From: Candidatus Zipacnadia bacterium
GTDB lineage: Bacteria > Armatimonadota > Zipacnadia > Zipacnadales > JABUFB01
DNA: 53,077 bases
NCBI GenBank assembly: GCA_029821745.1
Contig: JALGSS010000002.1
Location: forward strand, 1-53,077
Direction: 5' to 3'
The notes under the pieces were generated by a model. That model did not search any database. It saw only the letters and a list, made by a program, of their open reading frames with translations, and had not been told where the DNA came from. Shown here one piece after another: positions 1 through 10,099 of this stretch. The position numbers and the translations under genes are program-made. Positions within the stretch are counted from its first letter, which is position 1, and each line of letters starts with the position of its first letter.

Positions 1-2
1 GC

Positions 3-143
3 TTCACCTCAACCAAACAGGTGCGAAAGGCCATAGACGACTACATCAAAGTGCACAACGCAAATGCCCAACCGTTCGAATGGACCAAGCAAGATGTGCG
101 ACAAACCAAACCCAGAGAACAACTCAAGGACTTGATCAAGTAG
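3..143 (+). mobile_element. C-terminal fragment of IS630-family transposase, running off the window edge
   Basis: Frame 3 reads FTSTKQVRKAIDDYIKVHNANAQPFEWTKQDVRQTKPREQLKDLIK*, matching the typical IS630 tail (I..Y...HN..P.PF.W). Confidence 0.75.
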
Positions 144-501
144 GTACTAGGCTGGTGCCGGCAGCATCAAATGCGACGGCTTCGACAAGCCTATTGGTGC
201 CCGAGGGCACGTCCAGATCGATTCGACCCACGCCGTTAACGACTTGGGCTTTGGTGATCTCACCTGTGATCGGTGAGCTGATATCCGACGCAGTGACGGT
301 CACCCGGATCCGCTCCGTCTCTGAGGGGATCACCTTAGCCGCGTCGCCGCTCGCCTCGGGCCAGTGAACCGCGAGGCTGAGCGTGCCCATGCCCGAGTTC
401 TCTCGCGCCTGACGGCCACCATTCCCACCACAGCCACCGAGGCCAGCAAAGGCCAAGACAAGCAGGAACACCATCGGGAATCGCACGTTGTGCTGTCGCA
501 T
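136..501 (-). CDS. Small secreted lipoprotein, probably 3'-truncated
   Basis: MRQHNVRFPMVFLLVLAFAGLGGCGG signal/lipobox with GGTGAGAGAG upstream of ATG; ORF ends inside the IS630 fragment. Confidence 0.6.
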   Translation of the reverse strand: MRQHNVRFPMVFLLVLAFAGLGGCGGNGGRQARENSGMGTLSLAVHWPEASGDAAKVIPSETERIRVTVTASDISSPITGEITKAQVVNGVGRIDLDVPSGTNRLVEAVAFDAAGTSLVPT

Positions 502-532
502 CTCTCTCACCTCTGGGCCGGAGGTTAGCATA

Positions 533-2437
533 CTACTCAATGACGATATCTGTTGTCGTGACCGTGATGTCGACACTCCCGCTGTCCTTCAATCCAGCCG
601 GGTCGCTGACTGTGCAGGTGACCGTATAGGCCCCGACTGATGCGGGCGCCGTCCACGTGACCTCGGATCCGCTGCCGGAGATCCCGCCAGCAGTCTTGAA
701 CCAACTGTAAGTGAGCGGGTCACCGTCCGGATCGGATGCGGTGCAGGTGACGGTGACTGGTGTGCCAGGAGGCACATCGTGTGGAGAGGCAAACACCTCA
801 GTGATCGTCGGGGCGCGATTGGGCGGCTGACTTTCGTACTCCGCAGTCACGATCAGCCGCCCCTCCACGGCACTTGTGGGCACGTATGCCGCCACGACGC
901 TGAATTCGTCGATGCCGGGGTACAGACGCGCAATGTCTACTGTATAGGCGCCCTGATCCAACTCGACTGCGACGACAAGACGCTTGTGATCGAATAGGTG
1001 GATGCGCCATCCGTTGCCCTTCTCGGTTGCGAGCCCTGTCCCCTCGAAACGGAGTCTCTCAAGCCCGCTCCCCTCGCAGGCCAAGTACCGGGCGGAGAAT
1101 GGGAGGACACCGTCCATGGTAACCGAGGGTGAAGCCGGTCCGATCGTGGCGTCCAGACTGGTCATGGCGCCGGGTTGCGGGCCATACGTTGGGCATTGGC
1201 CAAACACGGCAAAGTCGCGGCAAAACTGCGAGAACCGGGTTCCGGGCTGACTGGTGAGTGAGCGCAGGAATTCCATGTAGGGTGGAGGCATAGGCCATGG
1301 GAAGGAGCGCTTCAGAGACTCATACGAGTCGCGCACAAGCTTGAGGGTCGCGTAAGGCTCTTTGGGCCGCTCCCTGAACGCCAAGAAAGAGTATAGGTGG
1401 TATTTGTAGTAGTCTCTCGACGCACTGTGGGAGTTCTGCGTGAAGGAGTCACGCAGGATGTTGCCGACGCCGCTCCAGTAGTATGGACTCAGAGCCAGCT
1501 GTCCCCCGTTGGAGTATTCCGCGGCTACCGCGACAGCCGTAGCCTCCGTGAACCAAGGTTGCGGGACCAAATACCTGATGTTGTACGTTGCCTGCGACAC
1601 GTGCACTAGCTCGTGGGCGCATGCTTCGGTCATCCCCATGCCGGACGGTAGCACCACGGGGAATTCGACATCGCCAAAGTAATTCGTCCGGGGCTCGCCT
1701 ATGGATGGATTCACCGTGATGCGGACCTTCGGCCCCAACCCCAAGCCGTGTTGGGCGTAGACGGCGTAAGCTGATTCAGTCTCCGCCCGGATCTCCTCAG
1801 CGTAGGAGCAGCCAGCTTGGCTCTTGTAGTGGCAGACCGTCACATGGGTGCTGCGATGGTTGTCAGAGAGCGCTTCCGAGGAACGGCCGATCATCACCTC
1901 GATGCCTGCCGCGATGGCCGGGGGCGCGTCGCCCGCGGTCGGCTGTGATCTGGGTTTCCACGGTTGGGTGTGGCATGGCACTTCAAGTGTACGGCCATCT
2001 GCGAGGACGCGTGGCTTCACGAATTGGTGATGTCTGCCGCTATGGAGAACGGCAACCAACAACTCGGGCTCGCCGACTGGTTGCTCTGCCACCCAACGCA
2101 CATGCAAGGCACCAGGCGCGACCGCCTTCGAGGTGAGCACTTGGAGAGCCCAGGAGGGGGGGACACGACTGTATTCAGGCACGCCGGCGCCGTAGAATCT
2201 GCTTGAGTACTGCATGGTGAAGTAGACATCCTCACCCAGCGTTCCGGCAGGTATTCTCAGCTCGTAACCATGGCTTCCTGCAATGGTGCCGCCAGCCGTG
2301 CCGATGGTACCGCTCTGCGTCAGCCCTCCTCCTCCGCTGGCGCCGCCGCCACCGCCGCCACCTCCTCCCCCACAACCGGCCAACAGCAATACAAGAACAA
2401 GGACAGCAGTCATCGTCGGAAATGCCCAGTGTTTCAT
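533..2437 (-). CDS. Lipoprotein with HExxH zinc-metallopeptidase-like core and C-terminal Ig/PKD-like domain
   Basis: MKHWAFPTMTAVLVLVLLLAGCGGGGGGGGGG lipobox; EACAHELVHVSQ...PWFTEATAVAVAAEY; C-terminal PTITEVFASPHDVPPGTPVTVTCTASDPDGDPLTYSWF. Confidence 0.7.
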   Translation of the reverse strand: MKHWAFPTMTAVLVLVLLLAGCGGGGGGGGGGASGGGGLTQSGTIGTAGGTIAGSHGYELRIPAGTLGEDVYFTMQYSSRFYGAGVPEYSRVPPSWALQVLTSKAVAPGALHVRWVAEQPVGEPELLVAVLHSGRHHQFVKPRVLADGRTLEVPCHTQPWKPRSQPTAGDAPPAIAAGIEVMIGRSSEALSDNHRSTHVTVCHYKSQAGCSYAEEIRAETESAYAVYAQHGLGLGPKVRITVNPSIGEPRTNYFGDVEFPVVLPSGMGMTEACAHELVHVSQATYNIRYLVPQPWFTEATAVAVAAEYSNGGQLALSPYYWSGVGNILRDSFTQNSHSASRDYYKYHLYSFLAFRERPKEPYATLKLVRDSYESLKRSFPWPMPPPYMEFLRSLTSQPGTRFSQFCRDFAVFGQCPTYGPQPGAMTSLDATIGPASPSVTMDGVLPFSARYLACEGSGLERLRFEGTGLATEKGNGWRIHLFDHKRLVVAVELDQGAYTVDIARLYPGIDEFSVVAAYVPTSAVEGRLIVTAEYESQPPNRAPTITEVFASPHDVPPGTPVTVTCTASDPDGDPLTYSWFKTAGGISGSGSEVTWTAPASVGAYTVTCTVSDPAGLKDSGSVDITVTTTDIVIE

Positions 2438-2775
2438 GTCAAGCCTCCGGACACAACCTGTCGCCCCTCTGATATACTTTGCCTTGGGTCTTGTGACTGC
2501 AACCAACTACTCAACCTATACGCGACCTCGCGGTGTGGTCTGCTCTGTCCGGTGTGAGATCATCGATACAGATACGGTACTTCTCGGAAATTGCCTGTGG
2601 TGAAGGGAATGTGCCGCAGTGAGTGGAAAAGAAGATGGTTTTATCGGTCAATATTTACGCGATCCTCAACCGATCGCGTAGATAATTTGACTTGGCAGAG
2701 AGAGCACCTCTTTGCCCCAGCTATTCATTGCCTCACGTTTTGTTGACAATAGTCGGGCGTAGATACTCCACTTGA

Positions 2776-3501
2776 ATGACAGGGTTTGGTGCATTGCCCG
2801 GACAGACCTTGCCAGTCCAGGTGTGGTCTGAATTCCGTTTCTTGGTCCACCTGCAGCAGACGGGCCGCGATTTCAAGGTCCTCGCGGAGGATGGTGGCTG
2901 GGCGCTGTATGAGGCGGCCTACGAGGCCCCGCGAAGCGTCAATGCACTCGATGGGACCAACAACGTCTCGGACGAGCCATGTGCCCAGGGCGTCGAGATC
3001 GTGCGCGGTGCGAGAGAGGTGGCGGTAGGCGGGTACCATGACCAGGGCGCTCGGACCATCGAGGATTTCACCGACCCCGATCTGTACCGGCTCAGCGAGA
3101 GCAACCAGTATGAGAAGTGCGTGAAGGGTGGCAAATCGCAGATCACGGACGGGATGGTGGCGATGGAGGACGTGACCCAGAGCCTGGCGCTTTCGTATGA
3201 CACGAACACTGGCGAGCAGTGCTTGCTCTACTCGGAGACGAACTCGACGCACGGCAACACGTGGACGGGCATCGGGCGACTCGGTGATCTGCGACGGGCC
3301 GGACGGCGCAGGGTTCTGGCGGCCCGCCATGGAACTTGGGCAAGCACTCAATGTCTCCGGGCCGATGCTGTAGCCGGGCGAGAACACGGCTGCCCTCGAT
3401 GTACGCGATCCCGCGTAGTTTCCGGGCAACGTCAGCGTGATCCTCTACCGCTGGTGCCTCGCCGAGGAGTGAAGCAAGGCCGGGAAGCTGAGAATGAGTG
3501 A
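2776..3501 (+). pseudogene. Degraded ORF beginning inside an IS3-like terminus
   Basis: 5' part contains TGGTCTGAATTCCGTTTCTTGGTCCACCTGCAG, like other IS ends here; internal protein-like segment ...DPDLYRLSESNQYEKCVKGGK... loses character after ~3260. Confidence 0.25.
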
Positions 3502-3605
3502 CGAAGGCCTTCGAACATGTGGCGCCGGACCGGACGCCGTTGGTCGAGATCTTCTGCCAGTACCACCCGATCTACTGGGACGTCTACGGCCCCCCTCGGG
3601 CCTCG
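3498..3605 (+). pseudogene. N-terminal fragment of a uroporphyrinogen-decarboxylase / methyltransferase-like protein
   Basis: GTG-start frame VTKAFEHVAPDRTPLVEIFCQYHPIYWDVYG resembles the URO-D family N-terminus (A..H..PDR.P..E); similarity then stops. Confidence 0.4.
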
Positions 3606-3846
3606 CCATGCTCGGTCCACCACCCAAAGCTGCGTAAGAGGCCAAAGCAATGCACAGAAACTGGTGTCACTTGTGAGGGTAGGTCCGGATCGGACCGCCC
3701 CGCGTCGAGCGGTCCCTGCCGATGTCAACAGACAACGCCCATTGCCGGCCTGCTTTCTCCCGGGAACCCAGTGCTGAGGGATATGCCGGGTCCGCGTGGA
3801 GCAAAGCCCCATTCGGGGAGAGTAGACTCCTGAGTTCCGGGTTACT

Positions 3847-4203
3847 TCACCTTTTCGGTGACGGGACACCGCCCAGCTTCCTGCGACCCTGGGCCAGGCG
3901 CTCCCGAATCTCATCCTGCTCAGCGGGTGTCCGAGCCTCGAACCGGGCCTTCGCCTTCTCGCTCTTCTGATCGCGCTGCCACTCCTTCTTCGTGAGGCCA
4001 CCATACTTGAGCGCCGCAACGGTCGCCACGCCCTCCTCCGTCGCCTGCGCCACGATCTTGAGACGGGTAGACCTCCGCGCGCTGCACCTCTCCTCTTCCG
4101 GGAACACACGGCCTCTCTCGAGGTAGAGTGGGTCCAGGGGGCATTCGGGGGCATTGCACTTCGGCTGCTGCGGACAGCGTTTGATCAGGGTACTGTCTTC
4201 CAT
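3847..4203 (-). CDS. Hypothetical protein, 118 aa, basic, Cys-containing N-terminus
   Basis: ORF from ATG MEDSTLIKRCPQQPKCNAPECPLDP... to ...RRKLGGVPSPKR*. Confidence 0.5.
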   Translation of the reverse strand: MEDSTLIKRCPQQPKCNAPECPLDPLYLERGRVFPEEERCSARRSTRLKIVAQATEEGVATVAALKYGGLTKKEWQRDQKSEKAKARFEARTPAEQDEIRERLAQGRRKLGGVPSPKR

Positions 4204-4307
4204 GGCTGTCGGCTCCTTCTTGCGAAAGTTGCTGCGGCGCAGCGCCAGTCTTTGTTGGGGCAACCGGGTGTGGACGAGATGCTCTCGATCTGTTTCTGCG
4301 GTGCCAA

Positions 4308-4460
4308 CTATCCACTCCGACCACCTGCTGCCATCTGCCTCTGGATGATGGGCAGGAGTTCGGCCCATGTCTCGGGGCGAAGTGTCAGTCCCTTGCGCGT
4401 GGGCCACGTGATGCACAGCGCCTCCTCGAGGCCCTCGTTGATCACAGTTGCTTCACTCAT
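4308..4460 (-). CDS. Hypothetical small protein, 50 aa
   Basis: MSEATVINEGLEEALCITWPTRKGLTLRPETWAELLPIIQRQMAAGGRSG*, preceded by GGGGAGGGATGGGAACGC ribosome-binding-like sequence. Confidence 0.4.
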   Translation of the reverse strand: MSEATVINEGLEEALCITWPTRKGLTLRPETWAELLPIIQRQMAAGGRSG

Positions 4461-4582
4461 GCGTTCCCATCCCTCCCCACGCACGGTCGTCGGGCCGTGC
4501 GATGCAAAGGGTGCAGCTGTGGTGCTGTGGTTCATCAAGCTAGGGGAGTTGTTCGATCTGGGGGTGTCGGGAGAGGACGGCT

Positions 4583-4990
4583 CTACATGGCAGCCGCTAG
4601 TTCCCGACATTCCTCACTGCCCATCCAGTTGCGTAGTTCGTCCAACTGGGGGAGCCAACGGAATCCCGATCCGTAGTATCCTCTGTGGTCTCGATACATC
4701 CCTCAGATGGTGGTTCTGCACGACCCGGTAGCGGTGACTTGCGACCCCCGGTCGTCCCGGGCTGCTCCTCATCTGAGGGATCAGAAGTCTGCCTGTGTAG
4801 TCTCCTCTGCAGCCCAAGCTCCTCTGAAACCACGCCTCTTCCCGGAGTCAGAGTGTCAACGCCACGAGAGCAACCACCCAACGACGACAGCAGGAAGTTC
4901 GCCTCACAGGCTGAACTCTCTCACTGCAGATGGTATCAAGACGGGGGCAAGAGCAAGCGCATCCGATGCCAACATAACACAAGGACCGAC
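4583..4990. repeat. Dispersed intergenic repeat copy: micro-ORF block, VVQNHH block and IS3-like right end
   Basis: CCATCCAGTTGCGTAGTTCGTCCAACTGGGGGAGCC ... GATGGTGGTTCTGCACGACC ... AGCAGGAAGTTCGCCTCACAGGCTGAACTCTCTCACTGCAGATGGTATCAAGACGGGGGCAAGAG shared with other sites. Confidence 0.8.
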
Positions 4991-5122
4991 TCTGGGTGGC
5001 CAGTACAACGTGGCGTGGACTGCCGACGGCCTCAATCCTCAAGCGGTTTGCGTCGAGTCCGGATTGTCGCCGACGTCTGGGACGCGACCCGGGGCGTTTG
5101 GCTGGCTGAAGGGGATTGCCCG

Positions 5123-8100
5123 ATGAGTTGCAGGCATATGGCGTGTTTGAATGCGCTCGCCTTCCTTGCCGTGATCGCGAGGTCCGGCGTGGAACCTGCG
5201 GTGGCGCAGGCCGTGCCGCTGGAGATTCTCGAGCCGGCGGAGCGGGTGGGGACGGTGAAGGACTTCCCCGTCTCGCTGGGCCTTATCTTCCTCGAAGGTG
5301 AGTTGAGTTCAGCTCCCGGCGGGGCAGTGGTGGACGACCAAGGCAAAAGCGTCCCCTTCGACTGCGAGGTCACCGGCTGGTGGTCCCCGGAAAAGCTAAG
5401 CGTCAAATGGCTGCTGCTGCACTTCAAAGCGAGCAGCGACCGGAAGTATTTCTTCGTCCTCGGCGCCACGCCGCCTAAGCCGCAGGGAAGGCTCTTGGCC
5501 GTCGAGTCGGGAGGGAGCATCGCCGTCGACTCGGGCGCGCTCCAAGCGCGCCTTGCGCCCGGGAACGCGCCAGTCTTCGACTCCGTCGCGCTGAACGCCC
5601 ACCCCATCCTCGCGCCCGGGGCGTCGTTCTTCGAGATGGTGGACGACGAAGGGCGGGCGCTGATCTGTGACGACTGGACCTTGACGCTGGAGGAGAACAC
5701 GCCGCTGCGCGCAGTCATCAAGGCCGAGGGGATGATGCACCTTCCGGACGAGCCGCCGCTGGCCAAGCTCTTGGTCCGGTACCAGTTCTTCGCCGGTGAG
5801 GCCTTCGTCCGCATCTACCATACGTTCATCTGGATGGAGAAGAGCCTTGATCCCGGCGCGAACCGGATCGGCATCCGGCTTCGGCCAGCAGTGGGCACGC
5901 AGGGCGTCGTTCGCGTGGGCCTCTCTGACTACACCGATGAAGCCGAGCAGGCGCCCCTCAACTCTCAGGGCGACGTGGTCGCCTACCAGGACGATGTTGA
6001 GCATTATGCGATTGAGCAGGACGGGCGCGAGATCACGACCGGCGAGCGGTTGGGCGGTTGGATCTCTGTCGAGGACGCAGACGGCCGTGGCGTAGGCGTG
6101 TGCCTGAAGAACGCCTGGCAGACCTATCCGACGGCCCTGGCGGTGCGGAAAGGCGACATTGAGGTCGGCCTGTGGCCGGAGGAGGCGGGCAGGTTCTCGT
6201 TTGAGGAGCGGGACATCATGCCCGACCGCCTGTATTACTCGCGTTACTGGGAATACCAGACGTCCTGGGCACGCGAGGGCGGGCCGTCGTGGTTCAACAC
6301 CAGGGATCTTGTCGCCGACCACGTCGCGGACCTGTTCGCCGAGCTCAAGGCGCAGGCGGCCGCGCCGGGCGATTCGCCAGGCAAGCGGATCGTTTCATTT
6401 CTACGCCCCGAATTGCAGGAGCGCCTGCGCGGTTACGAGGCCGGCGCGCCGGTCACCGATGGCTTTCGGGCGCGCGTCGCCCATGGGATGAATGCATTCC
6501 TGAAGAAGCCCGACTTCTACGACGCCGCCTCCTGGCAGAACGTGGCGCTCAAGCCCAAGGCGAAAGAACTACTCGACAAAGGCATCGACGACCTCGGCGA
6601 GCCCGAACTGTTCTGGCTCAACCGCCTGCTGATCGAGTCGGCCTTCCCGCAGGCGATCTCGCCCACGGACGTGCCGCACCACATCCACGAAAACGCGCCG
6701 TTCGCGCGAGGTGGCGGCTACGTGCCCCACGGCCAGGGCGCGGCGCGCACGCACGAGATGACCGTGCTGTTTTACGACCGCTCGTCGGCGCGCTCATCGG
6801 AGCAGATCAACTCGCTTACGCAGCATCCCTTCGTCATGCGTCAGTCGCCGCAGCATGCCCTGCGCTCGCCCGTCTTCGGCTTCAAGCTCTCACCGGTGAA
6901 CAAGCGGAAGTATCCCGACATCGAACGCGCGCTGGAGATGTACGGCCGCGCGAGCTTCGCGCGCTACACCGAGACGTGCGACTACGGCTTCCACCGCTTC
7001 GGCATGCAGCACATGAACTATCCGGGCGAGGGCCTCTATCGCTGGTTCGCCGGCATGCAGTACGACCAGCAACTGATTCCATGGCTGCTGTTTCTCCGCG
7101 GCGGCGATCGGCGCTACTACGAAGAGGCGATGAACACCGCCACGTACGCCATGGACATGCAGACCAATCATTACAACACACTCGGCGCGCCCACCGGCTA
7201 CATGAGCTTCGTCGCGTCCATGCCCGTGCCCGAAGGGCCGACCTTCTCGGCCTACAACATGAAGATCCATTTCCTGTCGCTCTGCCATCATCTCACCGGC
7301 TACAAGCGCGCTGGCGAGGTGATGGACATGGCCATCGAAGGCGTCAAGACCATCTACCCGGGCACGCTGGAACGTTCGATCCCCATCGCCCGCCAGCTAT
7401 ACGGCATGAATCTGTTCTGCGCTCACGCGTACAACGAGACCTTCGGCCCGGCGATGAAGACAATTGCGCGGGCGAGCATCGACCATACGTTCGACACCCA
7501 TTACGACCCCGATGCCAACGTTTTCGCGGGCAACACGCAATACCTCTACAGGGGACTGCTCAGCCAGTACGGCATCTTCCCCGACCAGCGGTTCCGCGAT
7601 ATCATGCTGAAACACCTCTCCGGTTGTGGGATCCCGGGACTCGAACTGGGCGGCCCGACGGACAATCGCTCGGCCATCATGGTCGTCGCCTGCGGTTGGG
7701 CCTATGAGCAGACGGGTGATGAGCGCTACGCCCGCATCCTCTGGGACACCGCGCGGACGATCGCGGACATCGCACCCGACCACGACTGGTCCTCTCCCGT
7801 CCCCGTCGAGTACCCCCTGGGTCACTTCGCCAACTACTGCCATCGCATCCTGCCCATGCTGGTCGGCCTCGGCGTTGTCGACCGGAACCAGTTCGAATTC
7901 CCAGAGACCTCCTGCATCCATGACATGTTCGTGACCATCAACCGGCCCGGCAGCACGGGCACGGCATATGTCCGGGCGCTGAGGGACGGAGAACTGGACC
8001 TGAGACTCGAGGGCATTCCGACGAGCAGTGAGGCGGAAATCGCCGTCGCCGCCTTCCGCGCCGGCACTGATGAGAAGGTCGCCGATACCGTCCTCAGGAG

Positions 8101-8593
8101 CCGAAGTAAGACCGTTCTCACCAACCTGCGCCGGGATACAACCATCTCTGCATTTGAGGGAAGGCTTTCCGTCCCCAACGCGAAGACAGGAGACGTCTTC
8201 CGCCTGTCATACGAGGGCGGCGACGAGACGACCGGCCTCATGGCGCTGTCCGACGACGCGCAGATCGTCCACAAGATCGCGCCTGACACCATCCAGTTCT
8301 TCAGCCACTCCTACCAGTACTACATGGGCACGCGCGTCTTCATGAGAACGAAGGACGACACGCTGCGCATCACCCGCAACCGCGCGCGCGCTGCCTTCAC
8401 CGTCCGCGACGCGAAGACGCAAGAGGTCCTCGCCCGCGTCAAGATCCTTGATCCGCTGACCACGGAGTGTCGCGTCGGCGAGGGCCGTATGATCGAGCTG
8501 GTCCTCGGCGCCGGACGCTACACCATCTGGACGCTGGAGGGCATCGAGCCTTACGTCAGCGCCCGCCTGGAGGATTGGTTCTCACCCGAGTAA
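5123..8593 (+). CDS. Secreted PcRGLX/YetA-like protein (putative exo-rhamnogalacturonan lyase, PL26-like)
   Basis: MSCRHMACLNALAFLAVIARSGVEPAVAQA signal; LEILEPAERVGTVKDFPVSLGLIFLEGEL...; LLVRYQFFAGEAFVRIYHTFIWM; paralogous to 48632..51751. Confidence 0.6.
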   Translation: MSCRHMACLNALAFLAVIARSGVEPAVAQAVPLEILEPAERVGTVKDFPVSLGLIFLEGELSSAPGGAVVDDQGKSVPFDCEVTGWWSPEKLSVKWLLLHFKASSDRKYFFVLGATPPKPQGRLLAVESGGSIAVDSGALQARLAPGNAPVFDSVALNAHPILAPGASFFEMVDDEGRALICDDWTLTLEENTPLRAVIKAEGMMHLPDEPPLAKLLVRYQFFAGEAFVRIYHTFIWMEKSLDPGANRIGIRLRPAVGTQGVVRVGLSDYTDEAEQAPLNSQGDVVAYQDDVEHYAIEQDGREITTGERLGGWISVEDADGRGVGVCLKNAWQTYPTALAVRKGDIEVGLWPEEAGRFSFEERDIMPDRLYYSRYWEYQTSWAREGGPSWFNTRDLVADHVADLFAELKAQAAAPGDSPGKRIVSFLRPELQERLRGYEAGAPVTDGFRARVAHGMNAFLKKPDFYDAASWQNVALKPKAKELLDKGIDDLGEPELFWLNRLLIESAFPQAISPTDVPHHIHENAPFARGGGYVPHGQGAARTHEMTVLFYDRSSARSSEQINSLTQHPFVMRQSPQHALRSPVFGFKLSPVNKRKYPDIERALEMYGRASFARYTETCDYGFHRFGMQHMNYPGEGLYRWFAGMQYDQQLIPWLLFLRGGDRRYYEEAMNTATYAMDMQTNHYNTLGAPTGYMSFVASMPVPEGPTFSAYNMKIHFLSLCHHLTGYKRAGEVMDMAIEGVKTIYPGTLERSIPIARQLYGMNLFCAHAYNETFGPAMKTIARASIDHTFDTHYDPDANVFAGNTQYLYRGLLSQYGIFPDQRFRDIMLKHLSGCGIPGLELGGPTDNRSAIMVVACGWAYEQTGDERYARILWDTARTIADIAPDHDWSSPVPVEYPLGHFANYCHRILPMLVGLGVVDRNQFEFPETSCIHDMFVTINRPGSTGTAYVRALRDGELDLRLEGIPTSSEAEIAVAAFRAGTDEKVADTVLRSRSKTVLTNLRRDTTISAFEGRLSVPNAKTGDVFRLSYEGGDETTGLMALSDDAQIVHKIAPDTIQFFSHSYQYYMGTRVFMRTKDDTLRITRNRARAAFTVRDAKTQEVLARVKILDPLTTECRVGEGRMIELVLGAGRYTIWTLEGIEPYVSARLEDWFSPE

Positions 8594-8626
8594 CTGTGGA
8601 TAGCGGACGCCTGCGAAAGGAAGTCC

Positions 8627-10003
8627 ATGATCAAGCGACTCGAACACCTCGGCAAGCTCATTAACGACTGCACGATTCCCGGCGAGAGGCGCGCGGACCA
8701 GGTGGCGCCGGCCCACGGCAACGGGACACAACTGGCCGCCAACCGGTTCATGGCCCTGATCGCGACTCGTGGCTTCCGTGGCTGCGACGACGACCGCTCG
8801 ATCATCTGGCAACTGCGCCGCGACGGCTATGACGGCCCGATCATCAGGGAGGGCATGTTCGCTCAAAGCATCGACGATTGGTGGCCCCTCGGCGACAAGT
8901 ACCGGTGCGTCAAGCAGCACGGCCATCCGGTTGCCTTCGGCGTCCCCAAGGGCGCATTCATCAACGGCCAGCCGGCGCCGAACGCTAACGTCTTCGTCGT
9001 CAAGTGGCGCAAGCTCGCACGCGTTTTCGTGCCCGAGGGCGGTTACCTCATGTTCCAGAACCAGCCCGAGGAAGTGAGGGCACGGACCCAGCGCGTGGAA
9101 TGGTGTCAGTTCCGCCTGAACGACGCCGAGGACGACATCGAGATGCTCCAGCCCGTGCGGCAACTGCGGCAACTTGGTTACGAGGACGGCGAGGCCGTCG
9201 CGGACCACGGCCTGGCGCGGATGAACCAGACATTCGTCCAGGCGGTTCCCCTGAACGCAGACGCCAGCGAGTGGGTGGATATCAACCACTTCTATGACGG
9301 CGGCGGCGACATCGGCGCGCAGTCTATCCCGCTTAGGCCAGGCGACGGCGCTCGGGTGGCGGCGTTGCGCTACCGATACAGTGTCGACCGTGGCGTCTAC
9401 GAGTGGGTCGAGACGAGTCCGCCATTTGGCGAAGGGTTCTTCGAAGCCAGCATTGCGCCCGCGGGCAACGATTGGGTGATCGCCGCGCGGCGGATCGGAC
9501 GAGACATCGGCATCGGCTGGGTAAGAGTCAGCGACCCGTTTTCGGCCACGCCACCGGCATTGACGATCTCGGACGAGCCGCGCGCACAGGGATGTCCACT
9601 GACCGTCTATCGTTGCCCGGACGGCGTCATCCGGTTGCTGACGGGGGATCGGACGCGCTCACCCCACGGCGAAGGCCGCAATCCGCTTTACATGTGGGAC
9701 ATCAACGTGGACACCGGCTTCATGGCCGGGGAGCCGCAGGAGGTATTCGACTCGTACAAGGCCGGTGTCCCGATCATCAAGGACCACGGTCCGATGGTCG
9801 ACATGGCCAAGCTTCTGCCACACACAGGCGGCAACGCCCAGACCCTCATCCACCGCGTCCGCACCTGCGCCATGGCCGTCAAAGAAGCCGACTATCCCTA
9901 CCGCATCCGCCCGCTCACAGAGGGCGATTTCACTGGCACGGCGATCTACCGGGCCCGCCTTACGTACACCGAGAGCTATCCGGGAATGTGGAACTTCGGG
10001 TAG
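8627..10003 (+). CDS. Putative BNR/sialidase-fold protein (glycoside-hydrolase-like), 458 aa, no signal peptide
   Basis: Complete ORF with AAAGGAAG RBS; repeated propeller-like segments and ...DHGPMVDMAKLLPHTGGNAQTL...; family is an inference. Confidence 0.45.
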   Translation: MIKRLEHLGKLINDCTIPGERRADQVAPAHGNGTQLAANRFMALIATRGFRGCDDDRSIIWQLRRDGYDGPIIREGMFAQSIDDWWPLGDKYRCVKQHGHPVAFGVPKGAFINGQPAPNANVFVVKWRKLARVFVPEGGYLMFQNQPEEVRARTQRVEWCQFRLNDAEDDIEMLQPVRQLRQLGYEDGEAVADHGLARMNQTFVQAVPLNADASEWVDINHFYDGGGDIGAQSIPLRPGDGARVAALRYRYSVDRGVYEWVETSPPFGEGFFEASIAPAGNDWVIAARRIGRDIGIGWVRVSDPFSATPPALTISDEPRAQGCPLTVYRCPDGVIRLLTGDRTRSPHGEGRNPLYMWDINVDTGFMAGEPQEVFDSYKAGVPIIKDHGPMVDMAKLLPHTGGNAQTLIHRVRTCAMAVKEADYPYRIRPLTEGDFTGTAIYRARLTYTESYPGMWNFG

Positions 10004-10099
10004 AACAAGAAAGACCCATGCCAGACGGTGAGCGTCCGGCATCCACCGAAGAACCAGGAAGCGATTCATGACGCCGACACATTCAGTCTGGAGAGAGAT

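Noticed and set aside
2725-3429. Minus-strand 234-aa ORF as a real gene
   Set aside because: Competing frames all open; starts and ends inside repeat-like sequence and no recognisable motif.
6289-7707. Plus-strand ORF (472 aa) overlapping the first PL26-like gene in another frame
   Set aside because: Arg/Gly-rich out-of-frame translation; the main frame is conserved with the 48632 paralog.
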